A stretch of DNA of 23,625 bases from JACVRW01 sp052038485 (GTDB taxonomy: Bacteria > Actinomycetota > Thermoleophilia > Solirubrobacterales > Thermoleophilaceae), in the NCBI GenBank assembly GCA_052038485.1, contig JBQGCL010000251.1:1-23625 (forward strand). Reading direction: 5' to 3'. The position numbers and the translations under genes are program-made. Under the pieces are notes generated by a model, which saw only the letters and a list, made by a program, of their open reading frames with translations, did no database searches and was not told the DNA's origin. Of the stretch, positions 1 through 6,184 are shown in pieces. Position 1 is the stretch's first letter. Each line of letters opens with the position of its first letter.

Positions 1-244
1 GGGGGCGGCTCGACTCGGGCCCGCGGCAGCGGCTGCCTAACCCGCGTGAGTTGGGCGGCTCGGCGGTCCCGACTAGCGACTCGAGCGGGATCGCCTGGCG
101 GCGGGCGGCGCGGCGGCGCGCCGGCGGCGCCCCGCGCAGCACGTCCTGCAGCGAGGTCAGCGGCCCGGAGCGGCGCCAGCGGCGCCGGCGGCGCTGGCGG
201 GCGAAAGCGGTCTGGGCGTCTACGAGCAGGTTGCCTGTCTCCAT
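1..244 (-). CDS. Partial ParB-like N-terminal domain protein (truncated by window edge)
   Basis: The frame is open from an ATG at 244 leftwards to the window edge, giving 81 codons without a stop. The first residues read METGNLLVDAQTAFARQRRR, followed by an Arg-rich stretch and then the segment IPLESLVGTAEPP. That segment resembles the start of the small ParB-like proteins common in high-GC actinobacteria, which often begin with a basic linker followed by a VPLDxIVGTV-type strand. The catalytic or binding part would lie beyond the window. No Shine-Dalgarno is visible, but CAAACT lies 7 nt upstream of the start (252-257), which would fit a leaderless transcript. It is divergent from the flavoprotein gene at 357. 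The last 15 codons look less typical, so the frame could fail just outside the window. The family call is an inference from one short motif. Confidence 0.45.
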   Translation of the reverse strand, partial: METGNLLVDAQTAFARQRRRRRWRRSGPLTSLQDVLRGAPPARRRAARRQAIPLESLVGTAEPPNSRGLGSRCRGPESSRP

Positions 245-356
245 GACCGTGAGTTTGGAGCTGAGCCAAACCCCTTACATCGGGCATTCGCCGTCTTTCA
301 CCCCTTAGTGCGCGACCGCACAGAAGCACCCGGTTTGCGCGCGCACACTCCGTCGC

Positions 357-1469
357 ATGGTTGACAGACGGATACTTGTCGTCGGAGCCGGCCCCGCCGG
401 CCTAAGCGTGGCTTCGGAGCTTGGTCGGCTCGGCGTCCGGGCCACCGTGCTGGAGCAGGCCGGTGCGGTCGGAGCGAGCTGGCGCAGCCGCTACGACCGG
501 CTGAGGCTGAACTCGAGCCGCTGGTTCTCGAACCTGCCCGGCCAGCGCCACCCGCGCGGGACCGGCGCCTTCCCCTCACGTGACCAGATGGTCGGCTATC
601 TCGAGGGCTACGCGCGCGATCAGGAGCTCGACATCCAGGTCAACACGCGCGTCGAGCGGATCGACCGAGCCGAGGGCGGCTGGGAGCTGCACACCTCCGC
701 GGGAGACCTGGCGGCCGAGCAGGTGATCGTGTCGAGCGGCTACGCGCATACGCCGTACATCCCCGACTGGCCCGGGCGCGACCGCTACGACGGCATGCTG
801 CTGCACGCCGCCGCCTACCGCAATCCGGAGCCCTTCCGCGATCGCGACGTGCTCGTGGTCGGACCCGGCTGCTCGGGTATGGAGATCGCCTACGACCTCG
901 TCGAGGGCGGCGCCGAGCGCGTCCGGCTGGCGGTGCGCACCCCGCCGAACATCATCATCCGCAAACCGATCGGCCCGCTGCTCGCGCGCGGGATCATGAA
1001 GCTCGGTCCGCGCCGCGCCGACCGCGTCATGTCGTTCGTGCGGCGCCGCGAGATCGGCGACCTGAGCGAGTACGGCCTGCCCGAGCCCGAGGAGGGCATC
1101 TTCAGCAGGCTGCTACGGCTCGGCGTGGCCCCGGCGATCGTGGACAAGGAAGTGATCGAGGCGATCAAGGAGCGCCGCATCGAGATCGTCGGCGGCGTGG
1201 AGTCGCTCGACGAGACCGGCGTCGGCCTGGCCGACGGCAGCCGCATCGAGCCCGACGCGGTAATCGCCGCGACCGGCTACCGCTGCGGCCTGGAGCCGGT
1301 GGTGGGCCACCTCGGCGTTCTCAACGAGCGCGGCGTCCCGGTGAAGCCGACCGGCGACGAAGTGGCGCCCGGCCTGCGCTTCATCGGCTACAAGCCGCGG
1401 CCGGCGCAGATCGGGCTGATGGCCCGTGAGGCGACCCAGGCCGCCAAGGCGATCGCCGCCACCTGGTAG
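357..1469 (+). CDS. Flavin-containing monooxygenase / CzcO-like NAD(P)/FAD oxidoreductase
   Basis: This 370-residue protein has two dinucleotide-binding motifs. GAGPAG at residues 10-15, followed by VLEQ, is the FAD Rossmann site. GPGCSG at 169-174, preceded by the segment LHAAAYRNPEPF, is the NADPH site as arranged in flavin monooxygenases of the FMO/YUCCA/CzcO type. A C-terminal ATGY motif followed by GLRFIGY is also typical of the family. The length is slightly short but complete. The likely reaction is NADPH-dependent oxygenation or oxidation of a small organic molecule in the cytosol; the substrate cannot be told from sequence. It stands alone, and the next gene starts 21 nt downstream, possibly with its own promoter. 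CACACT at 344-349 lies 7 nt before the ATG, suggesting a short or absent leader. The symbol is left empty because metal-resistance CzcO function is not implied. Confidence 0.85.
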   Translation: MVDRRILVVGAGPAGLSVASELGRLGVRATVLEQAGAVGASWRSRYDRLRLNSSRWFSNLPGQRHPRGTGAFPSRDQMVGYLEGYARDQELDIQVNTRVERIDRAEGGWELHTSAGDLAAEQVIVSSGYAHTPYIPDWPGRDRYDGMLLHAAAYRNPEPFRDRDVLVVGPGCSGMEIAYDLVEGGAERVRLAVRTPPNIIIRKPIGPLLARGIMKLGPRRADRVMSFVRRREIGDLSEYGLPEPEEGIFSRLLRLGVAPAIVDKEVIEAIKERRIEIVGGVESLDETGVGLADGSRIEPDAVIAATGYRCGLEPVVGHLGVLNERGVPVKPTGDEVAPGLRFIGYKPRPAQIGLMAREATQAAKAIAATW

Positions 1470-1477
1470 CGAGCGCC

Positions 1478-1483
1478 TAGGCT
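1478..1483 (+). promoter_or_regulatory. Candidate -10 hexamer TAGGCT, leaderless arrangement
   Basis: TAGGCT lies exactly 7 nt before the GTG at 1491, and no Shine-Dalgarno is present. Actinobacterial -10 boxes follow TANNNT, so transcription could start at or next to the GTG. No convincing -35 is visible. Confidence 0.35.
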
Positions 1484-1490
1484 CTGCCGG

Positions 1491-1961
1491 GTGCGGGTCG
1501 ACGTCGAGTACGACGAGCGCTACTGGTACCCCGACGACGGCGGTCAGGTCTGGATCGTCGGCTACCAGGTCGTCGATCCGGAGAGCGGGCGCTACGTCGC
1601 GCGCGACGCCGCCGAATTGCGCGAGCGCGGCCTGCACGTGGCCGGCGTGGCGGGCGCCGGCGCGCACCACGCCGACGCGCTCGCGACCGACGCGGTGGCG
1701 CCCGGCGCGCCGCTGGAGCTGCGCCGTGACCCCGCCAACCCGCATGACCCCAACGCCATCCAGGTCCATCCGGCGGACGGGGGCGAGCAGGTGGGCTGGG
1801 TCCCGCGCGAGCTCGCCGCCGAGCTGGCGCCGGAGCTCGACGCGGGGCGGCGGTGGACGGCCGTCGTGCTGCGCGAGCAGCGGCGCTCGCCGCGCGATCC
1901 GCGCCACGGGCTGACGATGCTGCTGGCCGCGGCTGACGAGATCGAGCTGAGCGTCGTCTAG
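1491..1961 (+). CDS. HIRAN-domain protein
   Basis: A 156-residue soluble protein starting with GTG. Residues about 46-110 contain the HIRAN pattern: a strand leading into LELRRDPANPHDPNAIQV, then a glycine turn and VGWVPRELAAELA. HIRAN domains are found alone in bacteria or fused to helicases and nucleases in eukaryotes (HLTF, Rad5), where they bind DNA ends, so a nucleic-acid-related role is possible but unproven here. The N-terminal 45 residues (DVEYDERYWYPDDGGQVW) are acidic and aromatic and carry no motif known to me. The last 4 nt overlap the end of the convergent lipoprotein gene. The start is chosen because the frame has no ATG near the domain and a TAGGCT box sits 7 nt upstream. Confidence 0.7.
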   Translation: MRVDVEYDERYWYPDDGGQVWIVGYQVVDPESGRYVARDAAELRERGLHVAGVAGAGAHHADALATDAVAPGAPLELRRDPANPHDPNAIQVHPADGGEQVGWVPRELAAELAPELDAGRRWTAVVLREQRRSPRDPRHGLTMLLAAADEIELSVV

Positions 1962-2356
1962 CGGGCGCGCGCAACGTGCAGCTCGATCGCCTCGATCTGC
2001 TTCTGCCCGTATGAGCCGCGGTAGACGGGCCCGGCGGCGCTGAGCCGCTCGCCGGGACCGGGGAGGGGGTGGGGGCGGAGCGACTTCTTCACGTCGATGA
2101 CCGACACGCCGGGGAGCGTGATCGACTGGTTCGAGATCAGCACGAAGTGCGCGTCGCCGTCGCCGTCGGGATCGACGCGCTCGACGTAGAGGATGCGCCC
2201 GCTCGCGGTGCGGCAGTTGCTCAGCTCGGGTGGGCAGTGGGACTTCCGCAGCTGGGCGGTGCGGGGCGGAGCGTCGGGCGAAGGCTGTGGCGGCGGCGGA
2301 TCGGCGGAGTGAGTGCAGCCCCCGAGCAGGACGAGCGCCACGAGCGCTCGTCTCAC
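1958..2356 (-). CDS. Small putative lipoprotein
   Basis: A 132-residue protein with a typical lipoprotein signal: two arginines, a short hydrophobic stretch and the lipobox LGGC, with Cys14 as the predicted lipid-modified residue. A Pro-rich spacer (DPPPPQPSPDAPPR) follows, then a globular part with two further cysteines (SHCPPELSNC). The segment ILYVERVDPDGDGDAHFVLIS looks like a beta-barrel fold, and its DPDGDGD may bind metal. The family is not recognised. A GTG start at 2356 overlaps the TGA of the upstream gene (GTGA), so the two minus-strand genes are translationally coupled and probably work at the same cell surface. It ends in a 4-nt tail-to-tail overlap with the HIRAN gene. Confidence 0.7.
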   Translation of the reverse strand: MRRALVALVLLGGCTHSADPPPPQPSPDAPPRTAQLRKSHCPPELSNCRTASGRILYVERVDPDGDGDAHFVLISNQSITLPGVSVIDVKKSLRPHPLPGPGERLSAAGPVYRGSYGQKQIEAIELHVARAR

Positions 2357-2781
2357 TTGACCACCAGCGTCCCGGCGGGCTCCTCGGCGGCGTTGGCGCC
2401 TGCCGGCTCGAAGGTGATCGGCAACCGGCCCGTCCGCTGGGTCAGGACGTCGAAGCGCGCTGGGGTCAGCGGCTCCGCCGCCGCGCTCATGCCGAGGTCG
2501 TGGATGAACACCTGGCCCGGCTCATCGACCTCGACGTAGACCGTGGCGGCCTGGCCGGCGTCGATGCCCTGTGCCTGGGGGTCCGGCGCGTAGAAGGTCA
2601 GCTCCGCGGTCGACAGCGAAGGACGGGGTGCGGCCGTGGGCTGCTCCGTCTCGGTCTCCGTGGGCGGCGGGGTGCCGCGAAACGGCTCGGTGCTGTTGGT
2701 GCGCGGACGCGAGATCGACGCGGCCACCGCGGCCAGGCCGAGGACGATCGCGAACAGCAGCAGCGCACGACGTAGATGCAC
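2353..2781 (-). CDS. Small membrane-anchored or secreted protein
   Basis: A 142-residue protein with a basic start (MHLRR) and one hydrophobic segment at about residues 6-22, which is an uncleaved anchor or signal peptide. A Pro/Thr/Glu-rich linker (about residues 27-55) follows, then a domain of about 85 residues. The ending FDVLTQRTGRLPITFEPAGA, followed by GTLVV, resembles the beta-sandwich edge of cupredoxin-like proteins, but the copper ligands (Cys and the paired His) are not present, so an electron-transfer role is not supported. It begins with GTG, with TAGGAT 6 nt upstream, and has no Shine-Dalgarno. It is coupled to the lipoprotein downstream and is divergent from the membrane protein at 2834. 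Confidence 0.7.
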   Translation of the reverse strand: MHLRRALLLFAIVLGLAAVAASISRPRTNSTEPFRGTPPPTETETEQPTAAPRPSLSTAELTFYAPDPQAQGIDAGQAATVYVEVDEPGQVFIHDLGMSAAAEPLTPARFDVLTQRTGRLPITFEPAGANAAEEPAGTLVVK

Positions 2782-2787
2782 GCTCGG

Positions 2788-2793
2788 ATCCTA
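2788..2793 (-). promoter_or_regulatory. Candidate -10 hexamer TAGGAT for the minus-strand gene pair
   Basis: Read on the minus strand, TAGGAT sits 6 nt before the GTG at 2781. This is the same spacing and near-identical hexamer as TAGGCT before the HIRAN gene, consistent with a leaderless transcript. Confidence 0.35.
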
Positions 2794-2796
2794 GGC

Positions 2797-2835
2797 ATCA
2801 AGGGGTGCTCGCCCAGCGCCGATAGCACCCCTGAT
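2797..2835. repeat. Inverted repeat in the divergent promoter region
   Basis: The left arm (2797-2809) and the right arm AGCACCCCTGAT (2824-2835) form a 12-bp stem with one bulged A and a 14-nt loop. The right arm includes the first two bases of the ATG at 2834, and the left arm holds the candidate -35 box. It could be an operator or an RNA hairpin at the start codon. Confidence 0.5.
2798..2825 (+). promoter_or_regulatory. Sigma-28 (WhiG/FliA)-like promoter of the GT87-like gene
   Basis: TCAAGGGG (2798-2805) is separated by 12 nt from GCCGATAG (2818-2825). The -10 differs at one position from the sigma-28 consensus GCCGATAA, and the -35 keeps the first and last bases of the TAAAG core. The ATG at 2834 is 8 nt after the -10 with no Shine-Dalgarno, so the message may be leaderless. 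Confidence 0.55.
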
Positions 2836-4489
2836 GACCCGTCCCGCAATCCGGCTCACGCTCGCCGGTGCCATCGCGGCGCTGGCGCTCGTCGCCGCGC
2901 CGGCGGCCCACGCCCAGGAGGCCGAGACCGCCGAACCGCTCCAGATCATCGCCAACGGACCCGAGGCCAAGCCGCCGGGTTTCCACGTTACGGCCGGCGA
3001 GGCCGTGGTGATCGCCGTGCGCGTGCGCGAGGTGCGCGAGGAGCTCGCCAAGGGCGGCCTCGAGCGGCTGGTGGCCGTGCCCGGCTACACGGGCGATCCG
3101 CACCGCTGGCAGGTCACCTACAGCCGTGACGGGACCGGGGTGGTGGAGGTGCACGTGGACGGCGTCGACGGGCACGTGCTCGAGGTCTGGACCGGGCCAC
3201 AGGTGGACTTCCTGCTTGCGCGGCCCTGGGCGGAGAAGACCGGCGGGCCGCTCAACCAAGCCTGGATCTGGATCCCGCTCTGCCTGCTGTTCCTCGCGCC
3301 CTTCTTCGATCCCAGGCGCCCGTTCCGGCTGGTCCACCTCGACCTGCTCGTGCTGCTCGGCTTCGGGGTCGCCCAGCTGTTCTTCAACCAGGGCAGGCTC
3401 GACGTCTGGGTGCCGGCCGTCTACCCGGTGTTGATCTACCTGCTGGTGCGCCTGCTGCTGGCGGGCTTCCGCCCGCGCGAGCGCCGCGAACGCCTGATCC
3501 CGGTTGCGCGCGACTCCTGGCTAATGGTCGGCCTGGTGGCGCTCCTGGTCGGCCGGCTCGTGCTCAACGTGGTCGACTCCGAGGTCATCGACGTCGGCTA
3601 CTCGAGCGTCGTCGGCGCCGACAACCTGATCCACGGCGGCGAGATCAGCGGCTACGGGCCGCTGATGTTCCTCGCCTACGTGCCGTTCGAGCTGGTCTTC
3701 CCCTGGCACGGCAGCTGGGACGCCGTCCCCGCCGCGCACGCTGCCGCGCTGACGTTCGACCTGCTCACCGTCGTGGGGCTGCTGCTGCTCGGCCGCAGCC
3801 TGCGCGCGGGGCGGGAGGGTCGCACGCTGGGGCTCGCGCTCGCGTTCGCGTGGGTCGCGTTCCCGTACTCGACCTACGTGCTCCAGTCGAACACCAACGA
3901 CGGTCTGGTGGCGATGCTGCTCGTCTACACGATGCTCGCCCTGCGCACGCCCGCCGGCAGCGGTCTGATGCTCGGTCTGGCCACGGCCGCGAAGTTCTTC
4001 CCCGCCGCGCTGGCGCCGCTGTTCGCCGCGGGCACGGGCGACCGCCGGCCGCGCTCGCTGCTGCGTTTCGCTTGCGCGTTCGCCGCGGTCTGCCTGGTCG
4101 CGGTCTACTTCGTGCTGCCGGACGGCGGCATCAGCGAGCTGTGGCACGACACGATCGGGTTCCAGCTGGGTCGCGAGTCCCCGTTCAGCCTGTGGGGGTT
4201 GCACCCGTCGCTCGAGCCGCTCCAGCTGCTGCTCGAGGTCGCCACGGCGGCCATGTGCGTCGCTTTCGCGTTCGTGCCGCGCCGGCGCGACGCGCGCCAG
4301 GTCGCCGCGCTCGCGGCGGCGGTCGTGATCGCGCTCCAGCTGTGTGCCACCTACTGGCTGTTCTTCTACGTCGCGTGGTTCGCGCCGCTCGCGCTGGTGG
4401 CGATCTTCGCGGCCTACCGAGAGCCGCTGCCCGAGCCGGAGTGGGAATTCTCGTCCACCCAGAAGGTCGGGGTTAAGGCTTTGCTCTGA
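2834..4489 (+). CDS. Polytopic membrane protein, GT87-like glycosyltransferase with extracellular N-terminal domain
   Basis: A 551-residue protein. Residues 1-28 are a cleavable-looking signal peptide ending in AHA-QE. Residues about 30-135 form an exported beta-rich domain. From about residue 145 there are roughly ten membrane helices. The segment LMLGLATAAKFFPAALAPLF, and the later FSLWGLHP, are typical of GT-C enzymes of the GT87/DUF2029 group, which transfer sugars from polyprenyl-phosphate donors on the outer face of the membrane. The acidic loop VVDSEVIDVGYSSVVGADN would hold the catalytic Asp in such enzymes. The lack of a close match to a known enzyme means substrate and donor are open. 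It lies immediately upstream of the pilin array and has the same type of promoter, so modification of the Ser/Thr-rich pilins is a reasonable inference. It could also act in cell-wall or lipid glycosylation. Confidence 0.7.
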   Translation: MTRPAIRLTLAGAIAALALVAAPAAHAQEAETAEPLQIIANGPEAKPPGFHVTAGEAVVIAVRVREVREELAKGGLERLVAVPGYTGDPHRWQVTYSRDGTGVVEVHVDGVDGHVLEVWTGPQVDFLLARPWAEKTGGPLNQAWIWIPLCLLFLAPFFDPRRPFRLVHLDLLVLLGFGVAQLFFNQGRLDVWVPAVYPVLIYLLVRLLLAGFRPRERRERLIPVARDSWLMVGLVALLVGRLVLNVVDSEVIDVGYSSVVGADNLIHGGEISGYGPLMFLAYVPFELVFPWHGSWDAVPAAHAAALTFDLLTVVGLLLLGRSLRAGREGRTLGLALAFAWVAFPYSTYVLQSNTNDGLVAMLLVYTMLALRTPAGSGLMLGLATAAKFFPAALAPLFAAGTGDRRPRSLLRFACAFAAVCLVAVYFVLPDGGISELWHDTIGFQLGRESPFSLWGLHPSLEPLQLLLEVATAAMCVAFAFVPRRRDARQVAALAAAVVIALQLCATYWLFFYVAWFAPLALVAIFAAYREPLPEPEWEFSSTQKVGVKALL

Positions 4490-4500
4490 GCTTCCGATCT
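4473..4500 (+). promoter_or_regulatory. Sigma-28-like promoter of pilin 1 (weaker match)
   Basis: TTAAGGCT (4473-4480) is followed after 12 nt by TCCGATCT (4493-4500). The core CCGAT is kept, and the -35 resembles those of the other pilus promoters (TCAAGGGG, TCAAGGGA). It overlaps the 3' end of the GT87-like gene and would give a leader of about 70 nt. Confidence 0.4.
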
Positions 4501-4510
4501 AGGGACAAAG

Positions 4511-4538
4511 GCCAGAGCCCCCGACTCAGGGCGCTGGC
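4511..4538 (+). other. Stem-loop in the pilin 1 leader
   Basis: GCCAGAGCCC (4511-4520) pairs with GGGCGCTGGC (4529-4538) with one internal mismatch and an 8-nt loop. No run of T follows, so it is not a simple terminator. It lies between the candidate promoter and the strong ribosome site AGGAGG (4568-4573). It may stabilise the message; a riboswitch core could not be recognised. Confidence 0.4.
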
Positions 4539-4579
4539 GAAAAAGACCCAGATCAAAGTCACCTCAAAGGAGGAGACCA

Positions 4580-5011
4580 ATGCTGCGGAAGCTCCGCGAG
4601 CGCATCCACAACGGGGAGAAGGGCTTCACGCTCATCGAGCTCCTCGTCGTGATTCTGATCATCGGCATTCTCGCCGCGATCGCCCTGCCCGCTTTCCTGG
4701 GGCAGCGTTCCAAGGGCCAGGACGCGGACGCCAAGTCGGCGGCTCGTAACCTGGTGTCGGCGGTGGAGTCGTTCTACGCCACCAACCAGACCTACGCCAA
4801 CGCTTCGTCGGACACCGACGTGACCAGCAGCGGCGTGTACGGGACGGGCAACGGACAGGCTTCGCTGCCCGCCTCCTCGGCGACGGGTTACACGATCGTC
4901 GGCCAGTCCGCCTCGGGTAACCGGTTCACGATCACGAAGAGCGGCGCGACCGTGACGCGTACGTGCACCACCACCAGCACGGGCGCCTGCCCGAGCGGCG
5001 GTACCTGGTAA
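4580..5011 (+). CDS. pilA: Type IV pilin 1
   Basis: A 143-residue type IV prepilin. The 15-residue basic leader ends in KG, with cleavage expected between Gly15 and Phe16, and the mature protein begins FTLIE with the conserved Glu at position 5. The hydrophobic helix LLVVILIIGILAAIALPAFL follows, then a short Ser/Thr/Gly-rich head and two cysteines near the C-terminus (Cys129 and Cys137), which likely form the disulfide loop. Type II secretion pseudopilins of the GspG type look similar, but the array of four copies, the small head and the neighbouring pilD and pilM-O favour a pilus subunit. AGGAGG at 4568-4573 gives a strong ribosome site 6 nt before the ATG. A strong terminator follows the gene. 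Part of its DNA is identical to pilin 3. Confidence 0.95.
   Translation: MLRKLRERIHNGEKGFTLIELLVVILIIGILAAIALPAFLGQRSKGQDADAKSAARNLVSAVESFYATNQTYANASSDTDVTSSGVYGTGNGQASLPASSATGYTIVGQSASGNRFTITKSGATVTRTCTTTSTGACPSGGTW
4652..4743 (+). repeat. Tract identical between pilin 1 and pilin 3 (second copy 5720-5811)
   Basis: By eye, 92 nt coding for the hydrophobic helix and the QRSKGQDADAKSAA region are base-for-base identical at 4652-4743 and 5720-5811. Both sides show synonymous differences. Pilins 2 and 4 encode nearly the same peptide here with other codons. Confidence 0.8.
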
Positions 5012-5038
5012 CACCGGAAGTTTGGAGTACCCACTCAA

Positions 5039-5070
5039 CGGGCGGGCCTTCGGGCCCGCCCGTTTGCTTT
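5039..5070 (+). terminator. Rho-independent terminator after pilin 1
   Basis: CGGGCGGGCC (5039-5048) and GGCCCGCCCG (5053-5062) form a perfect 10-bp stem closed by a TTCG tetraloop, followed by TTTGCTTT. It should separate pilin 1 from pilin 2. Confidence 0.9.
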
Positions 5071-5077
5071 GCGGGAC

Positions 5078-5104
5078 TTTAGAAACATCTCCACGAGCCG
5101 ATTA
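5078..5104 (+). promoter_or_regulatory. Sigma-28-like promoter of pilin 2
   Basis: GCCGATTA (5097-5104) differs by one base from the consensus -10. TTTAGAAA lies 11 nt upstream (5078-5085) and matches the -35 only in its TNNAG core. The ATG at 5112 is 7 nt after the -10, the distance expected for a transcription start, so the message may be leaderless. Confidence 0.5.
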
Positions 5105-5111
5105 AGGGAAC

Positions 5112-5540
5112 ATGCGGAAGCTCCAACAGAAAATAGGTGAAGGCCAGAGGGGCTTCTCGCTCATCGAGATCCTCGTGGTGATCCTGATCATCGGCGTGCT
5201 CGCGGCCATCGCCCTGCCGGCCTTCCTCGGCCAGCGCGGCAAGGGCCAGGACTCGTCGGCCAAGTCGGCGGCGCGGAACCTGGTCTCGGCGATGGAGTCG
5301 TTCTTCGCGACCAACAACACCTACGTCGGCGCGGGCGCCGACGACGACATCACCAAGAGCGGCGTGTACGGCACCGGCGACGGTCAGGCAGACATCTCGA
5401 CCACGTCGGCCACCGGCTTCCGCGTGATCGGTCGCTCGGCCTCGGGCAACCGCTTCACGATCACGAAGGCGGGCTCGACCGTCACGCGCACCTGCACGAC
5501 CACCAACACCGGTGCCTGCCCCAGCGGCGGCAGCTGGTAG
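5112..5540 (+). CDS. pilA: Type IV pilin 2 (divergent copy)
   Basis: A 142-residue prepilin with a 14-residue leader ending in RG, followed by FSLIE and the hydrophobic helix ILVVILIIGVLAAIALPAFL. It keeps the C-terminal cysteine pair and the TVTRTCTTT-type ending. It is the most divergent of the four: Ser for Thr after the cleavage site, RGKGQDSSAKS in place of RSKGQDADAKS, and ADDDITKS in the variable head. Its conserved codons resemble pilin 4, not 1 and 3. AAGGGA lies only 2 nt before the ATG, too close for a good ribosome site, and the GCCGATTA box 7 nt upstream suggests leaderless translation. It may be a minor pilin or a second pilus type, but the conserved fold and spacing argue for assembly with the same machine. 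Confidence 0.95.
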   Translation: MRKLQQKIGEGQRGFSLIEILVVILIIGVLAAIALPAFLGQRGKGQDSSAKSAARNLVSAMESFFATNNTYVGAGADDDITKSGVYGTGDGQADISTTSATGFRVIGRSASGNRFTITKAGSTVTRTCTTTNTGACPSGGSW

Positions 5541-5570
5541 CGGACCGGGCTCACCTTTTCGCCTATTGAG

Positions 5571-5600
5571 GGCCGCTCTGGCTTGAGCGCCAGGGCGGCC
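5571..5600 (+). terminator. Hairpin between pilin 2 and pilin 3, weak or leaky terminator
   Basis: GGCCGCTCTGGC (5571-5582) pairs with GCCAGGGCGGCC (5589-5600) over 12 bp with one G-U pair and a 6-nt loop. No T run follows, so some read-through into pilin 3 is likely. Confidence 0.45.
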
Positions 5601-5647
5601 AGGTCGATGCAGTGGGTGCGTTGACCTGCGACCTAGAAGGAGCAGCC

Positions 5648-6079
5648 ATGCTGCGGAAGCTCCGCGAGCGTATTCACGAGGGGCAGAAGGGATTCACTCT
5701 CATCGAGCTCCTAGTCGTAATTCTGATCATCGGCATTCTCGCCGCGATCGCCCTGCCCGCTTTCCTGGGGCAGCGTTCCAAGGGCCAGGACGCGGACGCC
5801 AAGTCGGCGGCCCGCAACCTGGTCTCGGCCCTCGAGTCGTTCTACGCGACCAACCAGACCTACGCCAACGCGTCGTCTGACAACGACGTGCTCCAGAGCG
5901 GTGTCTACGGCACCGGCAACGGTCAGGCGTCGCTGCCGGCCTCGTCGGCGACGGGTTACACCATCGTCGGCCAGTCCGCTTCGGGTAACCAGTTCACGAT
6001 CACGAAGTCCGGCTCGACCGTGACTCGTACGTGCACCACCACCGCCACGGGCGCGTGCCCGAGCGGCGGCACCTGGTAG
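5648..6079 (+). CDS. pilA: Type IV pilin 3
   Basis: A 143-residue prepilin almost identical to pilin 1: leader MLRKLRERIHEGQKG, cleavage before FTLIE, the same membrane helix, and two C-terminal cysteines. Differences lie mainly in the head (NDVLQS for TDVTSS, and Gln for Arg in the GN-FTITK segment). The ATG at 5648 is chosen over an in-frame start at 5612 because AGAAGGAG (5635-5642) is placed correctly for it and because the leader then matches pilin 1. Only a poor sigma-28-like candidate (TTGAGCGC-N12-GTCGATGC, 5583-5610) is visible, overlapping the hairpin, so it may depend partly on read-through from pilin 2. A terminator follows. Confidence 0.95.
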   Translation: MLRKLRERIHEGQKGFTLIELLVVILIIGILAAIALPAFLGQRSKGQDADAKSAARNLVSALESFYATNQTYANASSDNDVLQSGVYGTGNGQASLPASSATGYTIVGQSASGNQFTITKSGSTVTRTCTTTATGACPSGGTW

Positions 6080-6104
6080 CCGGCGAGACTCACTGCCTCC
6101 TCTC

Positions 6105-6134
6105 AAAGGGCGGGCCCCCGGGCCCGCTCTTTTC
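6105..6134 (+). terminator. Rho-independent terminator after pilin 3
   Basis: AGGGCGGGCC (6107-6116) pairs with GGCCCGCTCT (6121-6130) with one G-U pair and a CCCG loop, preceded by A and followed by T residues. Its position after the stop codon mirrors the terminator after pilin 1. Confidence 0.85.
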
Positions 6135-6149
6135 GTTGGGCGAGATCTG

Positions 6150-6177
6150 TTACAGGAAAGAAAGCGCTGACCGATGA
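6150..6177 (+). promoter_or_regulatory. Sigma-28-like promoter of pilin 4 (weaker match)
   Basis: TTACAGGA (6150-6157) is followed after 12 nt by ACCGATGA (6170-6177), which keeps the core CCGAT and the last A. The ATG at 6185 is 7 nt after the -10, exactly as for pilin 2. Confidence 0.4.
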
Positions 6178-6184
6178 GGCGTGC

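Noticed and set aside
4501..4579. A c-di-GMP riboswitch in the pilin 1 leader
   Set aside because: The leader is too short for the two-helix GEMM fold, and the conserved core and tetraloop receptor are not seen.
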